From contig NZ_CP119967.1 of NCBI RefSeq assembly GCF_029543085.1, forward strand, positions 2,692,501 through 2,756,500: a stretch of DNA of 64,000 bases, given 5' to 3'. This document shows positions 43,313-55,200 of the stretch, one piece after another. Origin of the DNA: Pseudomonas sp. A34-9. Lineage in GTDB: Bacteria; Pseudomonadota; Gammaproteobacteria; Pseudomonadales; Pseudomonadaceae. The first letter of the stretch is position 1. Each line of letters begins with the position of its first letter. Below the pieces are notes generated by a model. That model searched no databases. It saw nothing but the letters and a program-made list of their open reading frames with translations, and was not told where the DNA came from. A program made the translations under genes and the position numbers.

Positions 43313-43861
43313 GTGAGTAAACGCGCACTTGTGCCTCTGGCTGTGATTCTGATGCTGGCGGGCTGCCATTCCAATGTTCGGGATTCCTCCCCGAGCCTGC
43401 TCAAAGACGGTGTCCAGTTGGGCCAAAAGACCGTGGCTACGGATGACCAGCACGCCAAAGTCATCATGAAAGCCACCGGTGGTACCAATCCGGTGGAGTT
43501 CTCCATCAGGCGTGCGGATGACACTGACCGCCGGATGGAAGTGCTCGGCACCGTCGTCGATTCAGGCCGGGGCCAAGTGTTCGGCTGGATCGCCAAGCTT
43601 AATGAAGTGGCCAACAGCGCAACGGTCAAGCGCTTCCCGCAATTGGAGGCACAAGCGGATGCGGGCAAGCCTTTTGAGGTTTCGGGGTATTCGAACAGCC
43701 GGGTGACAGCGGGTATTTATACCTGTGGACCGCTGACAACGGTGTTCAATCCCGAGCGTGGCAAGGTCTATCAGGTGGAGTTCCAGTTCAGCGGTGAGCA
43801 TTGCGAACAGCATGTTTATGACGTTACTCAGCCTCGGCAGCGCACGCTCGTAAAAAGTTGA
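43313..43861 (+). CDS. Lipoprotein upstream of the two-partner secretion locus
   Basis: A 182-residue protein starting at GTG 43313 with a lipoprotein signal (LVPLAVILMLAGC, Cys18). The mature part contains PVEFSIRRADDTDRRMEVLGTVVDSGRGQVFGWIAKLNEVANSATVKRFPQLEAQADAGKPFEVSG, then a Cys pair (YTCGPL and GEHCEQHVYDV). I recognise no family, but a second diverged copy lies at 59541-60012 within the duplicated locus, and the promoter is the one used by tpsB. It is probably an outer-membrane-associated partner or protective protein of the exported filament; this is inference. Confidence 0.8.
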   Translation: MSKRALVPLAVILMLAGCHSNVRDSSPSLLKDGVQLGQKTVATDDQHAKVIMKATGGTNPVEFSIRRADDTDRRMEVLGTVVDSGRGQVFGWIAKLNEVANSATVKRFPQLEAQADAGKPFEVSGYSNSRVTAGIYTCGPLTTVFNPERGKVYQVEFQFSGEHCEQHVYDVTQPRQRTLVKS

Positions 43862-43909
43862 ATCGGCATGCACAACGCACTGAATTTATCGAAAAAAAGG
43901 AAACACCCT

Positions 43910-44320
43910 GTGAAACGGAATCTCTCTCTGGCACTTATCGTTCTGGCCGCCACATTGTCTGGCTGCGCCACTAATAAGCCGGTCAATGACCCATCGCTGG
44001 TCGGTTCATGGAAAGGTCTGCGCGACGAAAATGGCAAATGCCAGTTCATGTCCTGGAAAAACCAGTTCAACGCCGACGGTACGTTCTCCATCACCTTTTT
44101 CCGAGACGCCAGACAGACACAGCAATTGCAGACCGAACATGGCACTTGGGCAGCTGCCAATGGCAAGAATGTGCTGAGAACCAATGGCGTGGCTGTGCCT
44201 GATGTTTACACCTACACGTTTAAAGATGCCGATACGGTGCATTACGTCAATGTGGAGAAAGGTCCTACGGCTGATTGCCAGGAAGATTATGCATTTGATG
44301 AGCGCCGTGTCCGCGGCTGA
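43910..44320 (+). CDS. Small lipoprotein, lipocalin-like
   Basis: A 136-residue protein starting at GTG 43910, with AAGGAAA just upstream. The signal peptide ends in LAATLSGC with a lipid-carrying Cys. The mature part, SLVGSWKGLRDENGKCQFMSWKNQFNADGTFSITFFRD and GTWAAANGKNVLRTNG, looks like a small beta-barrel or lipocalin-type protein. It lies 48 bases after the first lipoprotein gene and before the tpsB promoter, likely in the same transcript as the first. No copy is seen in the second repeat of the locus. Confidence 0.72.
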   Translation: MKRNLSLALIVLAATLSGCATNKPVNDPSLVGSWKGLRDENGKCQFMSWKNQFNADGTFSITFFRDARQTQQLQTEHGTWAAANGKNVLRTNGVAVPDVYTYTFKDADTVHYVNVEKGPTADCQEDYAFDERRVRG

Positions 44321-44403
44321 GCCAGTCAGAAGCACTGCGGGGCTGCAACGGCCCCGTTTGTTCAATCCCTGATACAAACCCGACAAACGGTCGAAACGAT
44401 TGT

Positions 44404-44432
44404 TTGACGTCAAAATGATGGCCATCTAATAT
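44404..44432 (+). promoter_or_regulatory. Repeated sigma70-type promoter with palindromes, copy 2 (tpsB)
   Basis: The same TTGACG-N17-TAATAT sequence as at 43226, identical through the spacer and the following ATCGCGCCACT stretch, ending 43 bases before the tpsB ATG. Confidence 0.85.
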
Positions 44433-44475
44433 CGCGCCACTATTTTGATGTCACTTTCGTCTCGAGGGATCGAAC

Positions 44476-46182
44476 ATGTCCTCACCCGCCCTCGTGGCGA
44501 GGTTGTGCGTAGCGTTGCTGTGCCTGTCTCCACTCCAGCTTGTCCTTGCGGCCCCCACACCCGGTGACACCGACCTTATTCGTGACCGCCAGAATCGCCT
44601 GCTCGAAGAGCAGCAGCGGCGCCTCGAAGAACTCAAGGACCTGCCCGGTAAAGACGCCAAGCCTGCACAACCGGCAGCCCCCACCGATACTCGGTGTTTC
44701 CCGATCAAAGACATCGAACTCAAAGGTGCGGACAGTCTTTCCGAGCGCGACAAGACTCGCCTGCTCAAACCCTACATCGGCGAATGCCTCGGTGTACCGC
44801 AGCTCAACGAGCTGCTCAAAGTCATCACCGATTACTACATCGAGAAAGGTCTGGTCACCAGCCGTGCCTACTTGCCACAACAGGATCTGTCTGGCGGGCA
44901 CCTGAAAGTGTTGGTGGTCGAAGGCAAGCTCGAAGGCCTGAAAGGGGCCGAGAACAGCAAGCTTTCGGAACGCGAACTGGCCATGGCTTTTCCCGGTAAG
45001 GCGGGTGAGCTGGTTAATCTGCGTGAGATCGAACAGATGGTCGATCAGCTCAATCGCCTGCCTTCCAATCAAGCGAAGATGGAGTTGGCGCCAGGGCAGA
45101 ACGTCGGTGGCAGCAACGTGCTGGTCACCAATAGCCCGCAGAAACCATGGCGCGCCGGTTTGTCGCGCAGTAACGACGGCCAGCGCAGCACCGGCGAGCA
45201 GCAGTGGGGCACCACGTTCGATTGGGACAGCCCGCTCGGCCTGGCCGATCAGTTGAGCCTGCGCGGTGGTCACGATGCGATGACCGACCACCAGCACACC
45301 TCCAACAACGCCATGCTCAATTACAACCTGCCGTGGGGCTGGTGGAATTTCACCTACACCTACAGCCAGAGTGAGTACCGCTCGCAAATCGCCGCCAATG
45401 GCTACAACTTCAAACAGACCGGCGACAGCGAAAACCATCAGGTTCGCGCCGAGCGGGTGATCCATCGCGACGCCGTCAGCAAGACCTCGCTCAGCGCTGG
45501 CCTGTCGTACCTGCGCACCAATAACTTCATCGAAGACAGCAAACTCAAGCTGAGCAGCAACCGCATCAGCGAAGCGCAGTTCGGCTTCAACCACGGTCGG
45601 CGTGTCGGCAGTGCCTTCGTCAACTTTGACGCGGGCATGCAAGAAGGAATCGGCGCGTTCGACGCGCAGGGCAGCCACGACCCAGGCCCGGGTGAACCGG
45701 ATGCCCGCTACCGCAAATACACCGCGACCCTGAGCTATCTGCAACCGTTCAAGGTGTGGGGCGAGTCGTTCAGCTTCAGCAGTTTGATGACCGGTCAGCG
45801 CAGTGAAGACGTGCTGTTCAGCCCGCAACGCACCAGCCTCGGCGGCTCATCGTCGATCCGTGGTTACAAGGACCAGTCGCTGTCCGGCGACAGCGGCGGT
45901 TACTGGCGCAACGACCTGCGCTGGAGCCGTCCGGTGACTGTCGAGTGGCTGCAGCCGGTGTTCGCCGAATACGGCACCAGCCTCGGTTACGACCAAGGCG
46001 TGATCCAGAACAATCAGTACAACGGGGATCAGCACGGGCGCATGTCGAGCAACTCGCTGGAGCTGTTCGCCCGTGGTCAGCACGTGGCCGCCAGCGTGAC
46101 GTTTGCCCATTCCCTGGAACGGCCGGACGCGCTGACCGAGCGTGAAGCACCGATCTATTTCCGCCTGGATTTCTTCATCTAA
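44476..46182 (+). CDS. Two-partner secretion outer-membrane transporter TpsB (ShlB/FhaC/CdiB family)
   Basis: A 568-residue outer-membrane protein. It starts at ATG 44476 with AGGGA upstream and a signal peptide ending LQLVLAA. A Gln/Glu-rich helix (RDRQNRLLEEQQRRLEEL) precedes the POTRA domains (FPIKDIELKGADSLSERDK, VEGKLEGLKG), then the 16-strand barrel, with the SSIRGYKDQSLSGDSGGYW motif matching the VRGY loop of FhaC near residue 459 and a terminal YFRLDFFI beta signal. It should export the TpsA protein encoded 24 bases downstream, and probably also the second TpsA at 60383. Confidence 0.95.
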   Translation: MSSPALVARLCVALLCLSPLQLVLAAPTPGDTDLIRDRQNRLLEEQQRRLEELKDLPGKDAKPAQPAAPTDTRCFPIKDIELKGADSLSERDKTRLLKPYIGECLGVPQLNELLKVITDYYIEKGLVTSRAYLPQQDLSGGHLKVLVVEGKLEGLKGAENSKLSERELAMAFPGKAGELVNLREIEQMVDQLNRLPSNQAKMELAPGQNVGGSNVLVTNSPQKPWRAGLSRSNDGQRSTGEQQWGTTFDWDSPLGLADQLSLRGGHDAMTDHQHTSNNAMLNYNLPWGWWNFTYTYSQSEYRSQIAANGYNFKQTGDSENHQVRAERVIHRDAVSKTSLSAGLSYLRTNNFIEDSKLKLSSNRISEAQFGFNHGRRVGSAFVNFDAGMQEGIGAFDAQGSHDPGPGEPDARYRKYTATLSYLQPFKVWGESFSFSSLMTGQRSEDVLFSPQRTSLGGSSSIRGYKDQSLSGDSGGYWRNDLRWSRPVTVEWLQPVFAEYGTSLGYDQGVIQNNQYNGDQHGRMSSNSLELFARGQHVAASVTFAHSLERPDALTEREAPIYFRLDFFI

Positions 46183-46206
46183 AAACAACTCTTCGAGATC
46201 ATCGAC

Positions 46207-49200
46207 ATGGACGTTCGTCAGTACGCCTTTCTTGCGCTCCAACCTTCTGCGGTCGTGAAAGAGCGCGAGCGCTTTTTGGGCATGCCCAAGCGTGGGTTGG
46301 CGTTTCTGCTGGCGAACGTCATGTTCTGGCAACCGATGTGGGCGCAGGCTGACGGCATTGTCGTAGCCAACCCCAACACCTCACTGGACCGCGCCGGCAA
46401 TGGCGTGCCGATCATCAACATTGCCACGCCAAATGCCAGCGGCCTGTCGCATAACCAGTTCCACGACTACAACGTCGGCGCGCAAGGGCTGATCCTCAAC
46501 AACGGCTCGACGCAGAATAATCTCACCCAGCTGGGCGGGCACATCATTGACAACCCGAACCTGAAGAACAGCGGTTCGGCGCAAGCAATTCTCAACGAAG
46601 TCATCAGCGGTAACCCGAGCCAGTTGCGCGGCTACACCGAAGTGGCGGGGCAGTCGGCGCGGGTGATTGTCGCCAACCCGTATGGCATTACCTGCAACGG
46701 TTGCGGTTTCATCAACTCGCCACGGGTGACCTTGACCACTGGTAAACCGGTGCTCGACAACGGTCGGCTGGATCGCTTTCAAGTGGATCAGGGTTCTGTG
46801 GCCATCGAAGGGGCGGGCCTTAACGCGACCAATGTCGACCGCTTTGAAATCATCACCCGCAGCGCGAAAATCAACGCACAGATTCAGGCACAGAATTTAA
46901 CGATCGTCGCCGGCCGCAACGATGTCAATGCCGACAATCTCAACGCCACTGCGCGGGCAGAGGACGGCAGCGCCAAACCGCAACTGGCCATCGACTCCTC
47001 GGCACTGGGCGGCATGTACGCCGGGGCGATCAAACTGGTCGGCACCGAAGCCGGGGTCGGGGTGAAACTCGACGGCAAATTGATTGCCAGTGGCGGTGAT
47101 ATTCAGCTCGACGCCAACGGCCAACTGAGTCTGGCCGACACCTCGGCCACCGGCGCGGTCAACCTCAAGGCTGCCAGCCTCGACGCACGCGGTCCGGTTT
47201 ACGCCGGCACCAGCGTTAACGTGCAAACCCAAGGCAACCTGACCAACCGCCAGACTCTCGCGGCCCGCGACAGCATCAATCTCAGCACTGGCGGCCAATT
47301 GACCAACGCCGGCGCCATCGACGCCGGCGTTAACGCCGACGGCAGCCGCAATGCCAGCGGCGATCTGAGCCTCACCGCACAGAATCTTGACAACACCGGC
47401 AAAACGCTCACCGCCAGCCGCAATCTGACGGTCAGCACCGCGCAAACCCTGAACAATCAGGGCGGCACGCTGAGCGCTCAGAGCACAGCGGTCAGTGCCG
47501 GTTCTCTGGACAATCGCAACGCGGGGCATGTGCTTGGCAACGCTACGCTGAGCGTGACCGCCAATCAGGCGCTGAATACTCAAGGTCTGATCCACAGCGC
47601 GGGTAACCTGACCGGCAGTTTCGGCCTGCTGGACAACAGCAATGGTGAGCTTTCCAGCAACGCTGTCATCCAACTCAGCGCCGATGGAGTGAATAACCGC
47701 AGCGGTCAGATCCTTGGCGACCTGGGGTTGAATATCGATCTGCGTGGTGCGCTGGACAACCGTGACGGAGTGCTCGGCTCCGGCCAGTCGGTGAACCTGC
47801 AAGCTGCCAGCCTGGATAACCGCGATGGCGGTGTGCTGGTCAGCGACGGCAGCATGACCGTCCGTGTGCGCGGTGTGCTCGACAACCGCAACAAGGGCGA
47901 GATCACCGCCAAGGGCACCATCGACGCGCAAACCGGCAGCCTCGACAACCGCGACGGTAAAGTTATAGGCAAAACCACGCTGGCGCTGCGCAGCGACACG
48001 GCGGACAACCGTGCCGGTGTGATTCAGGCTGATCAGCAACTGACGCTCAAGGTCGATCGACTGGATAACCGCGACAAGGGCCAGGTCAGCGGCAAGGCCG
48101 GTGTCGCCTATACCGGCACGCGTCTGGACAACAGCGGCGGGCTGGTCAGTGCGGTCGGTCCAGTCAGCATTGAGGCCGGCGAAGTGCAAAACACCGCAGG
48201 GCGCATTTCCAGTCAGGGCGACCTGATGGCCACCATCGGTCTGCTACAACAACAGGGTGGTGCGCTGGTCGCTCAAGGCAATCTGAGCCTGACCGGCAAG
48301 AGCCTCGACAATCGCAACGGCGGCCTGGTAGGCACCACAAAAGCGCTGACACTGGCGGTTGACGAGATCGACAACCGCAGCGGCGAAATCTCCAGCAATC
48401 TGCTGCTCAACATCAAGGGCCAGCGCCTGGACAACAGCGACGGCGGAAAGCTGCTGGCCGGCACCGCTCTTGGCCTCAGTGTGGCGAAGCTGATCAACCT
48501 GAGCAAAGGCCTGATCAGTGCCAAGGGCACAACGACGCTGACCGGCAGCAGCCTGGATAACAGTGGCGGACGCTTCGACAGCCTCAATGGTCTGGTGATC
48601 ACCCTCGACGATGCCTTGATCAACGCTCAAGGCAACATCAGCAGCGAAGGCACGCTGACGGCCACTGTCGGCCGGATCGACAACAGTGCCGGTACGCTGG
48701 GCAGCGCCGGTATCCTGCGGATCATCAGCGCCGGAGCACTGCTCAATCAGGCCGGTTCGATCAGCACCGACAGCACATTGACCCTCAAAAGCGGCACGCT
48801 GGATAACAGCCGCAAAGGCCTGATCTCGGGGGCGGGTGCAACACGTATCACCACCGGCGATGTCGACAACAGCCAGGGCGGTCGGCTGATCAGTGGCGCG
48901 ACGCTGGAACTCGACGCGGCGCAGGTCAATAACGCCACCGGGCGGATTGCCAGTCAGCAGGCCCTTACCGCTTCGGTGCGCGGGCTGGATCAGCAGGGCG
49001 GTGAACTGTTCAGCAAGTCCGATCTGACCCTTGACCTGAACAACGGACAATTGAACAACCAGAACGGTTTGATCAACGCGCCTGGCACGTTGCTGCTGAA
49101 AAACCTCAACGGTGTGAGCAACAAGAACGGCGAGATCTCCAGCCAGCAAGCGTTTACGCTCGCCGCCAACGATCTGGACAACAGCAGCGGCAAATTGATC

Positions 49201-52200
49201 AGTCAACAGGGGCTGACCCTGCGCATTGCCCAAGCGTTGAACAACGTCAAAGGCGTTATCTCTGCCGCAACGCTGGGCAGCCATTCCGCCAGCCTCGATA
49301 ACCAGGATGGCTTGATCAGCAGCCGTGGGCTCCTCACGTTGACCACTGACAAGACCCTGAACAACCAGCTCGGCACACTTGTCGCCGACGGTGAAATGAC
49401 GCTGACCGCCGATGCGCTGGTTAACCAGCAGGGCAGCATCGCCGGCAAGTCTGATGCCAGCGTTCAGGTCAAAAGCCTGAATAACCAGGACGGTCAACTG
49501 ATCGCCACCGGTGTGCTCAAACTGAACGCCGACACCCTCGACAACCGTCAGGGCGGTTTGCTCGGCTCGACCAAAGCCATGACCCTGACGGTCGATGAGC
49601 TGGACAACCGTGGCGGTGAAATCACCTCCAATAGCGAGCTGCTGATTACCGGTAAAAAACTCGATAACAGCGATGGCGGCCAGGTTTTCACTGGCAAGGT
49701 CCTGACCCTGACGGTCGATCAATTGCTCAACCGTAACAAAGGCATGATCGACGCGGGCACGCTGTTGAAGCTGCAGGGACGTTCGCTGGATAACAGCGGT
49801 GGCGAATTGCTCAGCCAACAGGACATGGGCCTGAGCCTCACTGGCGACTTCGCCAACCGTCTGGGCAAAGTCAGCAGCGAAGGGGGGCTGACCGTCAGCA
49901 CCGCGCAACTGAGCAACACCGAGGGCAGCCTGTCCAGTGCGGCGGACCTGACCCTGGACAGTACTGGCAACGTCGATAACCAAGGAGGCCGGATCGTCAC
50001 CGATGGCGCGCTCGTGCTCAACAGCACCGGTCTGGATAATCGCCAGAAGGGCACCCTCAGCGGCAAAGGCGCGGTCACGGTCACGACCGGGGCCTTCGAC
50101 AACAGCAGCGGTTCGTTGAGTAGCGCCGATACCCTCAACCTCGTCGCCGCTCAGGTCACCAATAGCAACGCAGGCAGTATCGGTAGTCAGGGGGCGTTGA
50201 CGGCTTCGGTCACAGGCTTCGATCAACAGGGCGGCAAGCTGTTCAGCAACACGCGCCTGAGCCTGGACCTGAACCACGGCCAACTGAACAACATCAACGG
50301 TGTGATCAGTGCGCCTGGCACTCTGTTACTCAAGCAACTCAATGGCGTCAACAACCAGGGCGGCACGATTTCCAGCACCGAAGCGTTCACCCTGAGTGCT
50401 GAAAACCTGGACAACAGCAACGGCAAACTGCTGAGCAATCAGGGGCTGATCCTGCGCATCGCTAATGCGCTGAATAACGTCAAAGGCCTGATCGGCGCGG
50501 CGTCGATCGATGTGCGGGCGGCCAGCCTGAACAGCAGCGGCGGCAATCTGGTCAGCCGAGGCGACCTTGAACTGACGGTCGAGGGCCTGCTGCGCAACGA
50601 TGCCGGCGGGTTGATCAGTGCTGCACAAGCGTTGAACATCACCAGCGCCGACCTGAACAACCAGAGCGGCACGTTGTTGGGCGTCAGCGCGATCACACTC
50701 AATGCGATGGCGCTGAACAACCGCGACAATGGTTTGATCAATAGCAAAGGCAGCCTGACGCTGACCGCCACCGGCCTGGACTCCAGCAATGGCGGCGAAG
50801 TCTCCGCTGCCGGCGACATCAATCTTGTCTTGACCTCGTTGACCCAGAACGGTGGGCGCCTGTTGGGCGACAAAGCCGTCACGCTGGACCTGGCCAACGG
50901 CGACCTCGACAATCAGAACGGTCTGCTCACCGCCAAAGGTCCGTTGACTCTCAAGCGTCTGCGCGACCTGAACAACCAGCGCGGTGAAATCTCCAGCAAC
51001 CTGAGTTTCGACGTCATCGCCCGGGCTGTGAACAACAGCGCTGGCAAATTGATCAGCGGCGAAAAACTGTTGCTGCGCGGCACCGCACTGACCAGCCAAA
51101 AGGGCTTGTTGTCTGGTTGGCAGGGGTTGAGTGTCAGCGGCGACAGTCTGGACAACCGCGACGGCGGCACGCTCTCCAGCAAGTTCGGTGATGTTTCGGT
51201 CGATCTCAAAGGCGCGTTGCTCAACAGCAGTGCCGGTGCGCTGGTTGCCGAGGGCAGCCTGGTGGTCAAGGCCGGCAGCCTCGATAACAGCAACAAAGGC
51301 ATTCTAAGCAGTGGCGCAGGGCAGAGCCTGACATTGAACGGGGCGCTCAATAACAATCAGGGCGGGCTGATCGCCAGCGATGCGGCGCTGGATCTGGTCA
51401 GCATGGCGCTGATCAACGTTGGCGGCGCGATCAATGCGCAGCAGGCGATCAGCGCCACGGTTTCGCGACTGGACAATAGTGGCGGCCAGATCGCCAGTAA
51501 CGACGCGATCACCCTTAATCTCAGCGGCGATCTCAACAACAACGGCGGCCGACTGGCCGGCGCGGGTCCAGTGCTGATCCAGGGCGTAACTGATCTGAGC
51601 AACCAGAATGGCCAACTCGCCAGTCAGAACGCTCTGGAACTGCTGACCGGGTCGCTGGATAACAGCAACAAGGGCACCATCGCTGCCAGAGATCTGTTGC
51701 AGATCACCGCCAGCGGCGCAGTGCGTAATAACGCTGACGGTTTGATCTATAGCCAGAACGCAGCTCTGCAACTCAAGGCTGCGAGTCTGAATAACGGCAA
51801 AGGCGCGCTGCAAAGCGAAACCGGCCTGACCCTGAATGTCACCGGCGATCTCGACAACCAGAGCGGTAAAGTCATCGCCCAGAACGGCGATGTGAGCATC
51901 AGTGCTGCCAACATCGATAACCGTGGCGGGATTCTGTCCAGCATCAAGGGCGCGCTCGAAGCGCGCACCGTCGGTGTGCTGCGCAATGGCTTTGATCTCA
52001 ACAACAATCGTCAGGGCGGCATCATTCAGGCACAGGGCCTGAAGCTGTCGGCATTGGCCGGGCTGGACAACAACGGCGGGCGAATCTCCGCGCAAGCGGC
52101 CGATGCAGTCACCACCACGGCAGGTTTCGATAACCGCAACGGTGTGCTCTATGCAAAAGGCCTGGTGAGCGTCAGCGGCAATGGTCTGGATAACGGCGCC

Positions 52201-55200
52201 GGGCAGATTGCAGCGGAGCGCATCGACTTCGGTCTCAGCGGCGCGCTGAGCAACGGCGCGGGTGTCATTGAAAGCAACACGCAACTGAGCGTCAGAGCGG
52301 CCAGCGTCAATAACCAGAATGGCCGCCTGCGTTCGCTGGGCAACTCTGGCAAGACCGAATTCCAGATCGGCGGGCAACTCGACAACCGCAACGGCGTTCT
52401 GGAAACCGCCAACACCGACATGACCGTCAACGTTGGCAGCTTCCTCAATAACGGCGGGCAACTCAACCACGTTGGTCGTGGCAGGTTCGATATCTCCACG
52501 GCGAACGTGATGGGTGCCGGCGGCAGCATCACCACCGGCGGATTGCTGGAACTCAATGCCGATACCTGGAATAACAGCAGTGTCATCCAGGCCGGACGTC
52601 TGAACGTCAATGTTCGGCAGTTCAGTCAGGCCGCTAACGGCAAGTTGCTCGCTTCGGATCTGTTGCAGGTGCGCGGCGCGAACTGGATCAACGACGGTTT
52701 GATCGCCAGTGACGGCTTGATCGATATGCAGTTGAGCGGGGCCTACAGCGGCAATGGCCGGCTGTCGAGTCAGAGTGGGACTTACCTCTCTGCCGCACAG
52801 ATGAACCTCGGTGCCGCTGGAAGCTTTGCGGCGGGTGCGACCTCGACCATCAGTGTCGGCGGTCAGCTCATCAATGCCGGACGCATCACCTCCAGCGAAG
52901 ACCTGACCGTCAACGCCGGCAGCCTCGCCAACTACGGCACCCTGGGTGCGGCGCAGAACCTAAACATCAACACGCCTTCATTACTCAATGATCGCGGGCT
53001 GATTTTCAGCGGCAACGACATGACGCTCAGCGTAGGCAACCTGACCAACCAGAACGGTGATTTCTACGGGCTGGGGAATGTGACGATCAAGGGTTACGGG
53101 ACCGCACAGGCCAGTCAGGTGTCGAACCTGTCAGGTTCGATGGAGAGCGGCAAGACCTTCAAGATTGACGCCGCCAACTTCGCCAACCGTACCTCGGGGG
53201 ACGATGGGACGCAGAGCTTCGCTTTGAACCGTAAACTGGTCTCCGGTTTTATCGGCGTTCAATGCGGCGATTGTTCGGGTGGCACCTACGACGTCAACCT
53301 GATCGCCCACGAAGTTTTCGAAGGTGGCCAGGACAATGACACCACGGCTTCATCGTTGCTGACGGCCGGTAGCGATTTCATTTTCAACGGCGGTGAATTC
53401 CTCAACAGCAAAAGTACGCTCAGCGCCTCCGGCAACATCACTATCAATGCCAACAACATGAGGAACGTCGGTGCGGTCAGCGGCAGCATCGAGCGCACCC
53501 GAATCTTCCGTACCGGTGCGATCGACTCGGGTTCTTTCAATGTTTTCATGCCTGAGGTGGTGGCGTACAACCAGCGCAATAACCCTGACTTTCCGAACGT
53601 CTATTACATTGATGGAACGGGGAATTTTGCCCAGGGTGTCGTTACATCGGCAACGGGCCGGGAACCCGGTCACGACGGTGGACTGACACGAGTGGTTGTG
53701 ATCAAGGACTCGGTGACGAACAAGTCTGTCGGCGATCTTACTCTGTCCGGCTATGCCTGGGGCAACACCAGCCCGCAGTCTCAATACGACCCCAATAACC
53801 TGCTCGAAATGCCGACCAGGCTGCAGGGCTTCACGCTGACCTCTGATAAGGAAGTCGCCACTGACGGCACCAGTCCCGTCGCGGGTCGCAATGCGGTCAT
53901 CCAGGCCGGTGGCAATGTTTCGATCACTGCCACCAAGACTTTGCAAAACAGCGTGATCCACGAAGATTACGGCTCCACCGGAGGCTCAAACAAGGTCGGC
54001 AACACCAATGTCGGCAATACTGGCACCACCGTCATCCGTATCAACAGCCAACTGCCGCCGGACCTCGCCCAGCAGCAAGTCAATCCGCTGTCCCTGCCAG
54101 GCTTCTCACTGCCAACTGGTGAAAACGGCCTGTTCCGCTTGAGCGGTCAGGGTGCCAGCGATAGTGCGCCCGTGGGCGCCACGGGTCCGGCGCCAACCTG
54201 GACCGTGGGCGGGCAAAACGTCACCACAGAAGAGCACGTCGTGGCTGGCAGCAGTGGCGGTCCGCGCAATCTTTTTATTGATGCACCGCCAGCAGTCTCC
54301 GACAGCACGCGTGCGGTAGACACCTTCCATCGCACGCCGAGTGTGGTTCAGGCCGTGGCCAGTAAGGTCGACGTCAACGTGCCAGTGAATTCCGCCGGGC
54401 CGGGCATGAAAGATCGCGGCAACGACGCCAAGGAGTCGATTGATACCCGGCCGGTTACCCGTGTCACAGGCCTGCCGGATACCAAGGCTCCGTCCAACGC
54501 ACACAAATACCTGATTGAAACCAACCCGGTACTCACCGACCTCAAGTCGTTCATGAGCTCCGACTACCTGCTGGAAAAACTCGGCTATGACCCCGACCAG
54601 AGCGCCAAGCGCCTGGGCGACGGTCTCTACGAGCAGCGCCTGATTCAGCAAGCCGTCACTGCGCGCACTGGTCAGGCTTTCCTCGACGGCCAGACCTCCA
54701 ACGAGGGCATGTTCAAGTACCTGATGAACAACGCCATCGCCAGCAAGGACGCACTCAACCTGTCGGTCGGCGTCGGTCTCACCTCGCAGCAAGTCGCGGC
54801 GCTGACCCACGACATCGTGTGGCTCGAAGAGCACGAAGTGAATGGCGAAAAGGTGTTGGTGCCGGTGGTTTATCTGGCCCAGGCCAACGGCCGTTTGGGC
54901 CCGACCGGGGCGTTGATTGCCGGTAATGATGTGACGCTGATTGCGGGGGAGAACCTGGATAACGTCGGGACGTTGAAGGCGACGAATAACCTATTGGCGA
55001 CGGCTGGAAAGGATCTGGTCAATAGCGGTTTGATTGAGGCGGGTAATCGTCTGGATCTGTTGGCGACCAATGATATCGTCAACAAGTCTGGCGGGATTAT
55101 TACAGGTCGCGATGTGAGCCTGACTACCCTCAAAGGGGACGTGCTCAACACCCGGACGATAACGACTTCCGCCAATGCCACCCGATTTGGCATCCAGATG

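Noticed and set aside
48244..50283. 679-codon minus-strand frame inside tpsA
   Set aside because: Shadow of the repeats in tpsA; its own sequence merely mirrors the repeat period. The same holds for the frames at 46897-48189, 51304-52470 and 62501-63814.
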